A stretch of 64,000 nt of DNA from Zavarzinia compransoris. Its GTDB lineage: Bacteria > Pseudomonadota > Alphaproteobacteria > Zavarziniales > Zavarziniaceae. Within the stretch, counting starts at the first letter, position 1, and the number at the start of each line of letters is the position of its first letter. This document shows positions 45,231 to 54,178 of this stretch, one piece after another. The notes beneath the pieces were generated by a model. The model searched no databases, was not told the origin of the DNA, and saw only the letters and a program-made list of their open reading frames with translations. The stretch spans positions 999,085-1,063,084 of the forward strand of contig NZ_QGLF01000001.1 in NCBI RefSeq assembly GCF_003173055.1, given 5' to 3'. A program made the position numbers and the translations under genes.

Positions 45231-46289
45231 ATGGCGAAGCCCGGCAATTTCACCAGCCTGCCCGTCATCGATATCTCCCCCCTCTTCGGCGACGACCCGG
45301 ACGCCCGCGCCCGCGTGGTGGCGGACCTGGGGCGGACGGCCCGCGAGATCGGCTTCCTCTACGTCACCGGCCACGGCATGGCGCCCGGCCTCTTCGACGA
45401 CCTCCTGGCCACGGCGAAGGATTTCTTCGCCCGGCCGCTCGACGAGAAGATGCAGGTCTATATCGGCAAGTCCTCGAACCATCGGGGTTACGTGCCGACC
45501 GGCGAGGAAGTGATCTACGGCGGCGTGCCCGACCAGAAGGAAGCCTACGACCTGTCGATCGACCTGCCGGCGGACGACCCGGATTATCTGGCCGGCAACC
45601 CCATGCTGGGCCCCAACCAATGGCCGGCCCTGCCCGGCTTCCGGGAAAAGGTCGGGGCCTATTACGACGGCGTGATGAGTGTCGGCCGGGTGCTGCTGCG
45701 CGGCTTCGCCGAAGCCCTGGGCCAGGACCCGTCGCTTTTCGACAGCTATGTGACCAAGCCGCCGTCCCAGTTGCGCCTGGTCCATTACCCCTACAACGAA
45801 AAGGCGCCGGGCAATGCGCTCGGCATTTCCCCGCACACGGACATGGAAGTCTTCACCCTGCTGCGTGTCACCGCGCCGGGGCTCGAAGTCATGAACGGGG
45901 CGGGCGAATGGATCGACGTGCCGCCGCTGGACAATGCCTTCGTCGTCAACCTGGGCGACATGATGGAAGCCTGGACCAATGGCGAGTTCATCGCCACCAG
46001 CCACCGGGTGCGCAAGGTCAGGGAGGAACGCTATTCGTTCCCCCTGTTCTTCAGCGTCGACTATCACACCGAAGTCGCCCCCCTGCCCATGTTCGTGACC
46101 GGGGACAAGCCGGCCCGCAAGCCCGTGGTCGCGGGCGAGCACCTGTTCCAGGTCACCGCCCAGGGCTTCGTCTACCTTCAGAAGCGGATCGCCGAGGGCC
46201 GGCTGGTGCTGCCGGACAATGCCTCCAACCTCCACCAGTTCGGCCAGCACGCCCGCCACGAGGCGGAAGCGCTGGCCCCCGCGCGCTGA
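45231..46289 (+). CDS. Isopenicillin-N-synthase-like 2-oxoglutarate/Fe(II) dioxygenase, copy 1
   Basis: A 352-residue non-haem iron oxygenase. The DIOX_N region starts LPVIDISPLF. The iron facial triad is H202-x-D204 (PHTDMEV) and H258 (ATSHRV), and R267-x-S269 (RYS) binds the 2-oxoglutarate carboxylate. Relatives hydroxylate, desaturate or cyclise small molecules. The substrate is unknown, but the gene lies 24 bases after the orphan binding-protein gene and 9 bases before its own paralogue. AAGGA precedes the ATG. It is probably regulated by the LysR protein. Confidence 0.92.
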   Translation: MAKPGNFTSLPVIDISPLFGDDPDARARVVADLGRTAREIGFLYVTGHGMAPGLFDDLLATAKDFFARPLDEKMQVYIGKSSNHRGYVPTGEEVIYGGVPDQKEAYDLSIDLPADDPDYLAGNPMLGPNQWPALPGFREKVGAYYDGVMSVGRVLLRGFAEALGQDPSLFDSYVTKPPSQLRLVHYPYNEKAPGNALGISPHTDMEVFTLLRVTAPGLEVMNGAGEWIDVPPLDNAFVVNLGDMMEAWTNGEFIATSHRVRKVREERYSFPLFFSVDYHTEVAPLPMFVTGDKPARKPVVAGEHLFQVTAQGFVYLQKRIAEGRLVLPDNASNLHQFGQHARHEAEALAPAR

Positions 46290-46298
46290 GGCCCGGCC

Positions 46299-47333
46299 AT
46301 GACCGCACGCAATTTCACCAGCCTGCCGGTGGTCGATATTTCGGCGCTGGGCGGCCGTGATCCCGAGGCCCGGGCGCGCACGGCGGCGGCCCTGCGCGTG
46401 GCCGCCCGCGATGTCGGCTTCCTCTATGTCACCGGCCACGGCATGGCGCCCGCATTGTTCGACGGGCTGCTGGCCGCGGCGACCGAATTCTTCGCCCGCC
46501 CGCACGACGAGAAGATGCAGGTCTATATCGGCAGGTCCAGCAATCACCGGGGTTACGTGCCGGTGGGCGAGGAAGTCTTCTACGGCGCCAGCAAGGACCT
46601 GAAGGAAGCCTACGACCTCGCCCTCGACCTGCCGGCGGCGGATCCGGATTACCTGGCCGGCAATCCCATGCTCGGCCCCAACCAATGGCCGGCTCTGCCG
46701 GGCTTCCGCGAACGGGTGGGCGCCTATTACGACGCCGTGCTCGCGGTCGGGCGGCGCCTGCTGCAAGGCTTCGCCGAGGCGATGGGCGAGGCGCCCGACG
46801 GGCTGGACCACCTGGTGACCAAGCCGCCCAGCCAGTTGCGCCTGGTCCATTATCCCTTCAATCCGGAGGCGAAGGATGCCACCGGCATCGGCGCCCATAC
46901 GGATTACGAATGCTTCACCCTGCTGCATGTCACCGCGCCGGGGCTCGAAGTCATGAACGGCGCCGGGGTCTGGATCGACGTGCCGCCCATGCCCGGCGCC
47001 TTCGTCGTCAATATCGGCGACATGATGGAGCTTTGGACCAACGGCGCCTTCGTCGCCACCAGCCACCGGGTGCGCAAGGTGAAGGAGGAGCGCTATTCCT
47101 TCCCCCTGTTCTTCAATGTCGACTATGGGACAGAGGTGGAGCCCCTGCCCCGCTTCGTCGATGCCGATCATCCCGCCCGCCCCGGCCTGATCGCCGGCGA
47201 GCATCTCTTCGCCCAGACGGCGCAGAGCTTCACCTACCTCCGGCAACGGCTGGAGGGCGGCACGCTGAAACTGCCGGAGACCGCCCTTGCCCTTTCCTCC
47301 TTCGGGCAGGAGGCGCGCAAGAAGGCGGGCTGA
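46299..47333 (+). CDS. Isopenicillin-N-synthase-like dioxygenase, copy 2
   Basis: A 344-residue paralogue of the preceding gene, identical over long stretches (FLYVTGHGMAP, YLAGNPMLGPNQWPALPGF, TKPPSQLRLVHYP). It keeps every catalytic residue: H200-x-D202, H255, and R265-x-S267. Differences concentrate in the loops before the metal site (GATxxEAKDATGIG versus KAPGNALGIS in copy 1) and the C-terminus, so the two may prefer different substrates or steps of one pathway. A recent tandem duplication is the simplest origin. Confidence 0.92.
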   Translation: MTARNFTSLPVVDISALGGRDPEARARTAAALRVAARDVGFLYVTGHGMAPALFDGLLAAATEFFARPHDEKMQVYIGRSSNHRGYVPVGEEVFYGASKDLKEAYDLALDLPAADPDYLAGNPMLGPNQWPALPGFRERVGAYYDAVLAVGRRLLQGFAEAMGEAPDGLDHLVTKPPSQLRLVHYPFNPEAKDATGIGAHTDYECFTLLHVTAPGLEVMNGAGVWIDVPPMPGAFVVNIGDMMELWTNGAFVATSHRVRKVKEERYSFPLFFNVDYGTEVEPLPRFVDADHPARPGLIAGEHLFAQTAQSFTYLRQRLEGGTLKLPETALALSSFGQEARKKAG

Positions 47334-47342
47334 CGCGCGCCC

Positions 47343-47375
47343 CCGGCTTTCGTGATAAAATGTCACCAAAGCCGG
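47343..47375 (+). promoter_or_regulatory. Two-part palindrome before the MBL-fold gene
   Basis: CCGGCTTT (47343-47350) pairs with AAAGCCGG (47368-47375). GTGA (47352-47355) pairs with TCAC (47363-47366), across a single C-C mismatch, around TAAAATG. It ends just before GGAGGGGG, the ribosome site. It could end the upstream transcript, control translation, or bind a dimeric regulator. Confidence 0.5.
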
Positions 47376-47388
47376 AGGGGGAATCATC

Positions 47389-48222
47389 ATGCGTGTCCAT
47401 CACCTGAATGCCGCCACCATGTGCCCCTGGGGCGGGCGCCTGATCGCGGGGCGCGGCGGCCTGCTGGCGCGGGCGCGCATGGTCTGCCATGTCCTGCTGA
47501 TCGAAACCTCGGACGGGCTGGTGCTGGTCGATACCGGCCTCGGCACCGGCGACATCGCCCGGCCGCGCCGGCTCGGGGCCGGCTTCGTCGCCCTGACCCA
47601 GCCCCGCCTCGACCGGGCGGAAACCGCGCTGGCGCAGATCGAGGCGCTGGGCTTTGCCGCCGCCGACGTCCGCCACATCGTGCTGACCCATATGGATCTC
47701 GATCATGCCGGCGGCCTTGGCGATTTCCCCAGGGCCAAGGTGCACCTGCACCTGCGCGAGCACGAGGCGGCCCAGGCGCGGAAGACCCTGGCCGCCAAGG
47801 CCCGCTATATCCCGGCGCAATGGGCCCATGGCCCCGATTGGGTGCCCCATGGCGACGGCGGCGGCGAGGATTGGTTCGGCTTTGCCGGCGTCCGCGCTCT
47901 CGGCTTCCCCGAGGGGGAAATCCTGCTGGTGCCCCTGCACGGCCATACCGCCGGCCATTGCGGCGTCGCCCTGCGCACGCCCGAGGGCTGGATCCTGCAC
48001 GCCGGCGATGCCTATTTCCATCACGGCTCGCTGGCGGAGAAGGTGGCGACGCCGCCCGGCCTCGTCCTGTTCCAGGCGGCGACGGATACGATCGGCGCGC
48101 TGCGCAAGAAGAACCAGGAACGGCTGCGCCAGCTGAAACTGGCGCGGGGGCGCGAGATCACCATCTTCTGCGCCCATGATCCCGCCGAATTCGACGCCTG
48201 CTGCGCCGGCCATCGCCTGTGA
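47389..48222 (+). CDS. MBL-fold metallo-hydrolase with HxDxDH motif
   Basis: A 277-residue metallo-beta-lactamase-fold hydrolase. The first metal motif is THMDLDHAGG: H101-x-D103-x-D105-H106, where position 103 is Asp instead of the usual His. HGHTAGH supplies H190 and HAGDAYFHH supplies D207. Lactonase-like and other MBL proteins with THxDxDHAGG are common, but this gene cannot be called a quorum-quenching lactonase on sequence alone. GGAGGGGG precedes the ATG. Its stop overlaps the sfsA GTG (GTGA). Confidence 0.85.
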   Translation: MRVHHLNAATMCPWGGRLIAGRGGLLARARMVCHVLLIETSDGLVLVDTGLGTGDIARPRRLGAGFVALTQPRLDRAETALAQIEALGFAAADVRHIVLTHMDLDHAGGLGDFPRAKVHLHLREHEAAQARKTLAAKARYIPAQWAHGPDWVPHGDGGGEDWFGFAGVRALGFPEGEILLVPLHGHTAGHCGVALRTPEGWILHAGDAYFHHGSLAEKVATPPGLVLFQAATDTIGALRKKNQERLRQLKLARGREITIFCAHDPAEFDACCAGHRL

Positions 48223-48923
48223 ATTTCGATGCCCCCCTGGTCCCCGCGCGCCTGATCCGCCGCTACAAGCGTTTCCTGGCCGATGTCGTTCTCGACACCG
48301 GCGAGACGGTGACCGCCCATTGCGCCAATCCGGGCTCCATGCTGGGCCTCGCGCCCGAGGGGGCCCGGGTCTTCCTGTCGCCCGCGCGCGACCCGAAGCG
48401 GAAATTGCGCTGGTCGTGGCGCCTGGTCGAGATCGGCGGCGCCCTGGTCGGCATCGACACCGGCCTTGCCAATGTGGTGGTGGCGGAGGCGGTGGCCGCC
48501 GGCCGCATTCCCGCCCTGGCCGGCTATGGCGATCTGCGGCGCGAAGTGCCCTATGGCCGCAACAGCCGCATCGACCTGCTTCTGTCCGATGCGGCCGCGG
48601 GCGGGCCCGATTGCCTGGTCGAGGTGAAGAGCGTCACCCTGTCGCGCCGGCCGGGCCTTGCCGAATTCCCCGACAGCGTCACGGCCCGGGGCGCCAAGCA
48701 CCTGGACGAACTGGCAGAGGCGGTCGCGGGCGGGCGGCGGGCCGTGCTCCTCTATCTGGTGCAGCGGACCGATGCGACCCGTTTCGCCGTCGCCGCCGAC
48801 ATCGACCCCGCCTATGACCGCGCCTACCGCGATGCCCGGGCCCGAGGGGTCGAGGTGCTGTGCCACGCCTGCCGGATCGATCCGGCCGGCATCACCCTGG
48901 ACCGGGCCCTGCCGGTCGATTGA
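48219..48923 (+). CDS. sfsA: DNA/RNA nuclease SfsA
   Basis: A 234-residue SfsA-family protein with an N-terminal OB-like domain (LVPARLIRRYKRFLADV, THCANPGSM-type turn as AHCANPGSMLGL) and a PD-(D/E)XK-like core (RIDLLLSD, CLVEVKSVTLSR). Family members were named as sugar-fermentation stimulators and are linked to nuclease activity. The GTG start at 48219 overlaps the MBL gene's stop. It ends 80 bases before map. Confidence 0.95.
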   Translation: MNFDAPLVPARLIRRYKRFLADVVLDTGETVTAHCANPGSMLGLAPEGARVFLSPARDPKRKLRWSWRLVEIGGALVGIDTGLANVVVAEAVAAGRIPALAGYGDLRREVPYGRNSRIDLLLSDAAAGGPDCLVEVKSVTLSRRPGLAEFPDSVTARGAKHLDELAEAVAGGRRAVLLYLVQRTDATRFAVAADIDPAYDRAYRDARARGVEVLCHACRIDPAGITLDRALPVD

Positions 48924-48940
48924 GGCCGCGATCCAGCAAA

Positions 48941-48966
48941 GCGGTTTCCACTTTGCCGGAAACCGC
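48941..48966. terminator. Hairpin between sfsA and map
   Basis: GCGGTTTCC (48941-48949) and GGAAACCGC (48958-48966) are perfectly complementary around an eight-base loop. Similar AAAGCGGTTTxCC palindromes recur in alphaproteobacterial intergenic DNA, so it may be a repeat unit as well as a transcript end. No U-run follows. Confidence 0.5.
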
Positions 48967-49003
48967 GCTAGCCTGTGCCCACTCTCCGAACACTGGATCA
49001 ACG

Positions 49004-49849
49004 ATGAACAGGACAACCCAGGCGTCGCGCCCCGAAGAGGAGGACGCCTATGTCAACCGCCGGTCGGACAAGATCAAGATACACACCGCCGAGGATTTCG
49101 ACGGCATGCGCGCGGCCGGCCGTCTGGCCGCCCAATGCCTGGACATATTGACCCCCGAGGTCCGGCCCGGCGTCACCACCCAGCACCTGGACGATCTGGC
49201 GCGGGCCTTCATCCTCGATCACGGCGCCTGGCCGGCGCCCTATAACTACCGGGGCTTTCCGGCTTCGATCTGCACCTCGCTGAACCATGTCATCTGCCAC
49301 GGCATCCCGGCGGACAAGCCGATGCGCGAGGGCGATATTCTCAACATCGACGTCACCGTGATCCTGGACGGCTGGCACGGCGATACCAACCGCACCTATC
49401 CGGTCGGCGACGTCCCGCTGCGCGCCCGCCGGCTGATCGACGTCACCTATGACGCCCTGATGCGCGGGCTGGACGTGGTCCGCCCCGGCGCCACCTTCGG
49501 CGACATCGGCGCGGCGATCCAGAAATATGCCGAGGGGTTCAACCTGTCCGTCGTCCGCGACTTCTGCGGCCACGGCCTCGGCCGGGTGTTCCACGATGCG
49601 CCGAACGTGCTCCACTACGGCAAGCCCGGCACCGGCCCGGTGATCGAGGCCGGCATGTTCTTCACCGTCGAGCCCATGATCAACATCGGCCGGCCGGACG
49701 TGCGCATGCTGGCGGACGGCTGGACCGCGGTCACCCGCGACCGCACCCTGTCGGCCCAGTTCGAGCATTCGGTGGGCGTCACCGAGACCGGCCTCGAAAT
49801 CTTCACCCTGTCTCCCGCCGGCTATACCAAGCCGCCCTATGCCGCCTGA
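49004..49849 (+). CDS. map: Type I methionine aminopeptidase
   Basis: A 281-residue enzyme that removes N-terminal Met from new proteins. The five metal ligands are visible: Asp in NIDVTVILDGWHGD (two), His in CGHGLGRVFHDAP, Glu in TVEPMIN, and Glu in FEHSVGVT. A 23-residue charged leader (RPEEEDAYVNRRSDK) precedes the catalytic core, as is usual in alphaproteobacteria. The ATG at 49004 is preferred, as the longer open frame upstream is antisense-free read-through of sfsA. The 3' end overlaps radC by 11 bases. Confidence 0.96.
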   Translation: MNRTTQASRPEEEDAYVNRRSDKIKIHTAEDFDGMRAAGRLAAQCLDILTPEVRPGVTTQHLDDLARAFILDHGAWPAPYNYRGFPASICTSLNHVICHGIPADKPMREGDILNIDVTVILDGWHGDTNRTYPVGDVPLRARRLIDVTYDALMRGLDVVRPGATFGDIGAAIQKYAEGFNLSVVRDFCGHGLGRVFHDAPNVLHYGKPGTGPVIEAGMFFTVEPMINIGRPDVRMLADGWTAVTRDRTLSAQFEHSVGVTETGLEIFTLSPAGYTKPPYAA

Positions 49850-50564
49850 GCGCCAGCCCGACCTGCCGGGAGAGGCGCCGGCGGCCGAGCCGGCGCCCCA
49901 TTACCACGGCCATCGCGCGCGGCTGCGCGCCCGGTTCCGCGAAACCGGCGGCCAGGGCATGCCGGATTACGAGATCCTGGAACTTCTGCTGGCGCTGGCC
50001 ATCCCGCGCCGGGACGTGAAGCCCCTGGCCAAGGACCTGCTGGCCCGCTTCGGTTCCTTCGCCAATGTCATCGCCGCCCCTCTCGACCAGCTCGAAACCC
50101 GGGACGGCATGGGCGAGGTCGCCGCCATCGCCCTGAAGACGGTGCGCGAGGGGGCGCTGCGCCTGCTGGCCGCCGACGTCATGCAGAAGCCGGTCATCGC
50201 CTCCTGGTCCGCCCTGCTCGACTATTGCCGCGCCCGCCTGTCGCGCGAGGCAAGGGAGGAGACCCGCGTCCTCTTCCTCGACCGCAAGAACGTCCTGATC
50301 GCCGACGAGGCCCATGGCAAGGGCACGGTGGACCAGTCGCCGCTCTATATCCGCGAGGTGGTGAAGCGCGCCCTGGACCTCGCCGCCTCCGCCGTCATTC
50401 TCGTGCACAACCACCCCTCCGGCGACCCGACGCCCAGCCGCGCCGACATCGAGATGACCCGCGACCTCGACAAGGCGCTGAAAGCCGTGGGCATCAACCT
50501 GCACGATCATCTGGTGATCGGCCGCCAGGCCCATGCCTCGTTCAAGAGCCTGGGATTGCTGTAA
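49839..50564 (+). CDS. radC: RadC-like JAB-domain protein
   Basis: A 241-residue protein. The N-terminal helix-hairpin-helix part (GHRARLRARFRETGGQG, MPDYEILELLLALAIPR) precedes a JAMM/MPN domain with the zinc motif HNHPSGDPTPS and a following Asp (RADIEMTRDL). RadC proteins were once linked to DNA repair; their activity is still unclear, and they often lie near mobile or defence genes. The 11-base overlap with map suggests cotranscription. The restriction gene follows 94 bases downstream. Confidence 0.93.
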   Translation: MPPERQPDLPGEAPAAEPAPHYHGHRARLRARFRETGGQGMPDYEILELLLALAIPRRDVKPLAKDLLARFGSFANVIAAPLDQLETRDGMGEVAAIALKTVREGALRLLAADVMQKPVIASWSALLDYCRARLSREAREETRVLFLDRKNVLIADEAHGKGTVDQSPLYIREVVKRALDLAASAVILVHNHPSGDPTPSRADIEMTRDLDKALKAVGINLHDHLVIGRQAHASFKSLGLL

Positions 50565-50605
50565 GCAATCCTCCGGCGGGCATTTTGCGCATGGACTCCT
50601 GGTGG

Positions 50606-50643
50606 TAGAATCGTCTTAAACTTCCCAAGGGTTGCAAAGACGA
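50606..50643 (+). promoter_or_regulatory. Possible promoter and operator of the restriction gene
   Basis: TAGAAT (50606-50611) is a good -10 element; no convincing -35 is seen. TCGTCTT (50611-50617) and AAGACGA (50637-50643) form an inverted repeat straddling the presumed start site, a place where a repressor could act. A run of nine G before the ATG forms the ribosome site. Confidence 0.35.
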
Positions 50644-50658
50644 CTTTGGGGGGGGGCC

Positions 50659-53600
50659 ATGGACGATCTTTCCACGGCGGAGGGGGCGCGGCGGATCGAT
50701 GCCTTCATCGCCCGCTGGGCACCGTCCGGCGGCGGCGAACGGTCTAATTTCCAGGGCTTCGTGCTGGAGATCTGCGACCTGCTGGCCCTGCCCCGGCCGC
50801 AGCCTTCGACCCCGGACGACGGGCTGAACGATTTCGTCTTCGAGCGGCCCGTGACCACCTGTCACGAGGACGGCAGCAGCACGCCGGGCTTCATCGATCT
50901 CTACAAGCGCGGCTGCTTCGTCATGGAGGGCAAGCAAAGCGCGAAACGCCAGGTCCAGCCGCCGGCCGGCCGCCCGCTGCGCCGGGGCATGGCCTGGCGC
51001 GGCAGCGCCGGCTGGGACAGTGCCATGCTGAACGCCCGCCGCCAGGCCGAGGGCTATGCCAAGTCCCTGCCCGGCGACCATGGCTGGCCGCCCTTCCTGG
51101 CGGTGGTCGATGTCGGCCATGTGATCGAGCTTTACGCCGATTTCTCGGGCCAGGGCAAGAATTACGCCCAATTCCCCGACCGGCAGAATTTCCGCCTGTC
51201 CCTCGACCAGTTGCATGACCCGAAGGTGCGCCGGCGCCTGTCCCTGGTGTGGACGGCACCCCACGACCTCGACCCCGCCCGCCGCTCGGCCGAGGTGACG
51301 GCGGAAGTGGCGGCCGGCCTCGCCCCGGTCGCGCGCCGGCTGGAAGCCCGCGGCCATGCCCCGGGCATGGTGGCGGAATTCCTGATGCGCTGCCTCTTCA
51401 CCATGTTCGCCGAGGATGTCGGCCTGCTGGAGCGGCAGGCTTTCACCACCTTGCTGGCGGATACGGCCAAGGCACCGGCCAGCTTCCGCCCGCTGGTCGA
51501 AGACCTTTGGCACACGATGGATACCGGCGGTTTCGCCGCCAGCGTGCGCCTGCTGGTCCGGCGCTTCAACGGCGGCCTGTTCCGCGATCCCCGGGCCCTG
51601 GACCTCGACGAGGCGGAGATCCGCCAACTCCTGGAGGCCGCCCGCCACGACTGGAAGGAAGTTGAGCCGGCGATCTTCGGCACCCTGCTGGAACGCGCCC
51701 TCGATCCCGGCGAAAGGCATCGCCTGGGCGCGCATTACACGCCCCGCCCCTATGTCGAACGGCTGGTGATCCCGACCCTGCTGGAGCCCTTGAACCGCGA
51801 CTGGCAGGCGACCCAGACCGAGGCGGAGACCCTGGTCACCGAAGGCCGGCAGGCCGAGGCGATCGCCGCCGTCCATGATTTCCACCGAAGGCTCTGCGCC
51901 GTCCGGGTGCTGGATCCCGCCTGCGGCACGGGCAATTTCCTCTATGTCGCCATGGAACTGATGAAGCGCCTGGAAGGGGAAGTGCTGGATTACCTCCAGC
52001 ACCTGGGCGACGCCCAGGGCCTGCTCGACCTGTCGGACCGGGCGGTCGATCCGCATCAGTTCCTCGGCCTCGACCTCAACCCGCGCGCGGTGCAGATCGC
52101 CGACCTCGTGCTCTGGATCGGTTACATCAAGTGGCAGGTGCGCACCGGCGGGCGGGCCGACATCAAGGAACCGATCCTGCATGCCTTCGACAATATCCGC
52201 TGCGAGGATGCGGTGATCCGCCACGACGGCGCCGATCCCCTGCTCGATGCCGCGGGCCGGCCGCGCAGCCGCTGGGACGGCCGCAGCCACCGCCGCGATG
52301 CCCTGACCGGGCGGGCGGTGCCGGATGAAACCGCCCGCGTGCCGCTGGTCGCCTATCGCAATCCCCGCCCCGCCCCCTGGCCGGCCGCCGACTTCGTGAT
52401 CGGCAACCCGCCCTTCATCGGCGGCAAGGACATGCGCGCCGAACTGGGCGACGGCTATGCCGAAGCCTGCTGGGCCGCCCGCCCGGAGATCCCGGGCGGG
52501 GCCGATTTCGTCATGCATTTCTGGGATCAGGCGGCCGACCTCCTACGCGCGGGGGCCATCCGCCGCTTCGGCTTCATCACCACAAATTCGATCACCCAGA
52601 CCTTTTCCCGCCGCGTGATCGAACGGCACATGGCGGACCGGCAAGCGCTTTCCCTGCTCTTCGCCATCGCCGACCACCCCTGGCTGAAAAGCAGCGACAA
52701 GGCGGCCGTCCGCATCGCCATGACCGTCGCCACCCTGGAGCATAGCCCCGGCCGCCTGCTGACCGTGACAGCCGAAGCCGATCTCGATACCGACCAGCCA
52801 AGCGTCACGTTGCAGGAACAGAAGGGCGTGATCCGCGCCCATCTCACCCTCGGCGCCGATCTTGCCGCCGCCCTGCCCCTTCGCGCGAACATGGGCCTGT
52901 GCAGCCCGGGCGTGAAACTTCACGGCGCCGGCTTCATCGTCACCGCGGCGGAAGCGGCCAAACTCGGCCTCGGCACGATCCCCGGCCTCGAACGCCACAT
53001 CCGGCCCTATCGCAACGGCAGAGACCTGACGGCCAAGCCACGCGGCGCCCTGGTGATCGACCTCTTCGGCCTTTCGGCCGGTGAGGTGCAGGAGCGGTTT
53101 CCCGCCGTCTATCAGTGGGTGCTGGAACAGGTCAAACACGAGCGGGAGGCGAAGCGCGAGAGTTCAAAGGACAGCGCCGCCTATGCCGACAAATGGTGGC
53201 TGTTCGGAAAGCCAAGGCCTGACCTGCGGGCCGCATTTTCACACCTCTCCCGTTACATCGCCACGGTTGAAACCACAAAGCACCGGGTGTTCACCCTGCT
53301 GGACGAGCAGGTTCTTCCCGACAATATGCTCGTCTGCATCGGCGATGCCGAGGCCAGCACGCTGGCGGTTCTCTCCTCCCATATTCATGTGACCTGGGCC
53401 CTGGCGGCGGGCGGGCGGCTGGGGGTGGGCAATGACCCGCGTTACAACAAGACCCGCTGCTTCGATCCCTTCCCCTTCCCCGAACTATCCGCCGCCGACC
53501 GGGTGCGCCTGCGGGACCAGGGGGAACGGTTGGATGCCTTCCGCAAGGCGCGGCTGGCCGAGGTCCCGGGCCTGACCATGACCGGGCTTTACAATGCGCT

Positions 53601-54141
53601 CGAACGGCTGCGCGACTTGGGCCGCAATCCCGATGCCCCGCCCCTCGATGAAAAGGAGCGGACGCTGCACGAGGCGGCCCATGTCTCGATCCTGCGGAAA
53701 CTGCATGACGACATCGACCGCGCGACGGCCGCCGCCTATGGCTGGCCGGCGGATCTCGCGGCCGAGGATATTCTTCGCCGGCTGGTGGAGTTGAACCTTG
53801 CCCGCCAGGGCGAGGAACGGCGCGGGCAGGTCCGCTGGCTGCGGCCGTCGTTCCAGGTGCCGCGCTTCGCCGCCGGCGCGCGGCCGGAACAGCTGGATGC
53901 GGACATCGGCCTGCCGCTGGCCGCCCGCGGTCTGCCCGCCTGGCCCGCCGGCCTCGCCGAACAGGTGCGGCTGGTGCATGACACCCTCCATCGCCACGCC
54001 GGCCCGGTTTCCGCCGATGCCCTGGCCGCCGCCTTTACCGGCGGGCGCAAGCGGCGCGAAAGGGTCGCGGAACTTCTGGAAGTCATGGCCATCCACGGCC
54101 AGTTGCGGGGCGACGGCGGGCGCTATTTCCTGGCCCGGTGA
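50659..54141 (+). CDS. MmeI-like (Type IIL/IIG) bifunctional restriction endonuclease-methyltransferase
   Basis: A 1160-residue single-chain restriction-modification protein. The N-terminal nuclease has D80-x9-E90-G-K92 (IDLYKRGCFVMEGKQ), the same spacing as the MmeI D70-x9-E80-x-K82 motif. The adenine methyltransferase has SAM motif I VLDPACGTGNF (near 415-425) and catalytic NPPF (near 583-586). The C-terminal 400 residues presumably hold the target-recognition domain. It is longer than MmeI (919 aa). Such enzymes recognise one sequence, modify it and cut at a fixed distance in unmodified DNA, defending against phage. It is solitary, downstream of radC. Confidence 0.88.
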   Translation: MDDLSTAEGARRIDAFIARWAPSGGGERSNFQGFVLEICDLLALPRPQPSTPDDGLNDFVFERPVTTCHEDGSSTPGFIDLYKRGCFVMEGKQSAKRQVQPPAGRPLRRGMAWRGSAGWDSAMLNARRQAEGYAKSLPGDHGWPPFLAVVDVGHVIELYADFSGQGKNYAQFPDRQNFRLSLDQLHDPKVRRRLSLVWTAPHDLDPARRSAEVTAEVAAGLAPVARRLEARGHAPGMVAEFLMRCLFTMFAEDVGLLERQAFTTLLADTAKAPASFRPLVEDLWHTMDTGGFAASVRLLVRRFNGGLFRDPRALDLDEAEIRQLLEAARHDWKEVEPAIFGTLLERALDPGERHRLGAHYTPRPYVERLVIPTLLEPLNRDWQATQTEAETLVTEGRQAEAIAAVHDFHRRLCAVRVLDPACGTGNFLYVAMELMKRLEGEVLDYLQHLGDAQGLLDLSDRAVDPHQFLGLDLNPRAVQIADLVLWIGYIKWQVRTGGRADIKEPILHAFDNIRCEDAVIRHDGADPLLDAAGRPRSRWDGRSHRRDALTGRAVPDETARVPLVAYRNPRPAPWPAADFVIGNPPFIGGKDMRAELGDGYAEACWAARPEIPGGADFVMHFWDQAADLLRAGAIRRFGFITTNSITQTFSRRVIERHMADRQALSLLFAIADHPWLKSSDKAAVRIAMTVATLEHSPGRLLTVTAEADLDTDQPSVTLQEQKGVIRAHLTLGADLAAALPLRANMGLCSPGVKLHGAGFIVTAAEAAKLGLGTIPGLERHIRPYRNGRDLTAKPRGALVIDLFGLSAGEVQERFPAVYQWVLEQVKHEREAKRESSKDSAAYADKWWLFGKPRPDLRAAFSHLSRYIATVETTKHRVFTLLDEQVLPDNMLVCIGDAEASTLAVLSSHIHVTWALAAGGRLGVGNDPRYNKTRCFDPFPFPELSAADRVRLRDQGERLDAFRKARLAEVPGLTMTGLYNALERLRDLGRNPDAPPLDEKERTLHEAAHVSILRKLHDDIDRATAAAYGWPADLAAEDILRRLVELNLARQGEERRGQVRWLRPSFQVPRFAAGARPEQLDADIGLPLAARGLPAWPAGLAEQVRLVHDTLHRHAGPVSADALAAAFTGGRKRRERVAELLEVMAIHGQLRGDGGRYFLAR

Positions 54142-54178
54142 GCGCATCCCTTGAACATGGGGCCCGGCGCACCGATTT

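Noticed and set aside
47389-48222. Quorum-quenching AHL lactonase
   Set aside because: It has THxDxDHAGG, but the second metal His is Asp and no AHL-related gene is nearby; the general MBL label is safer.
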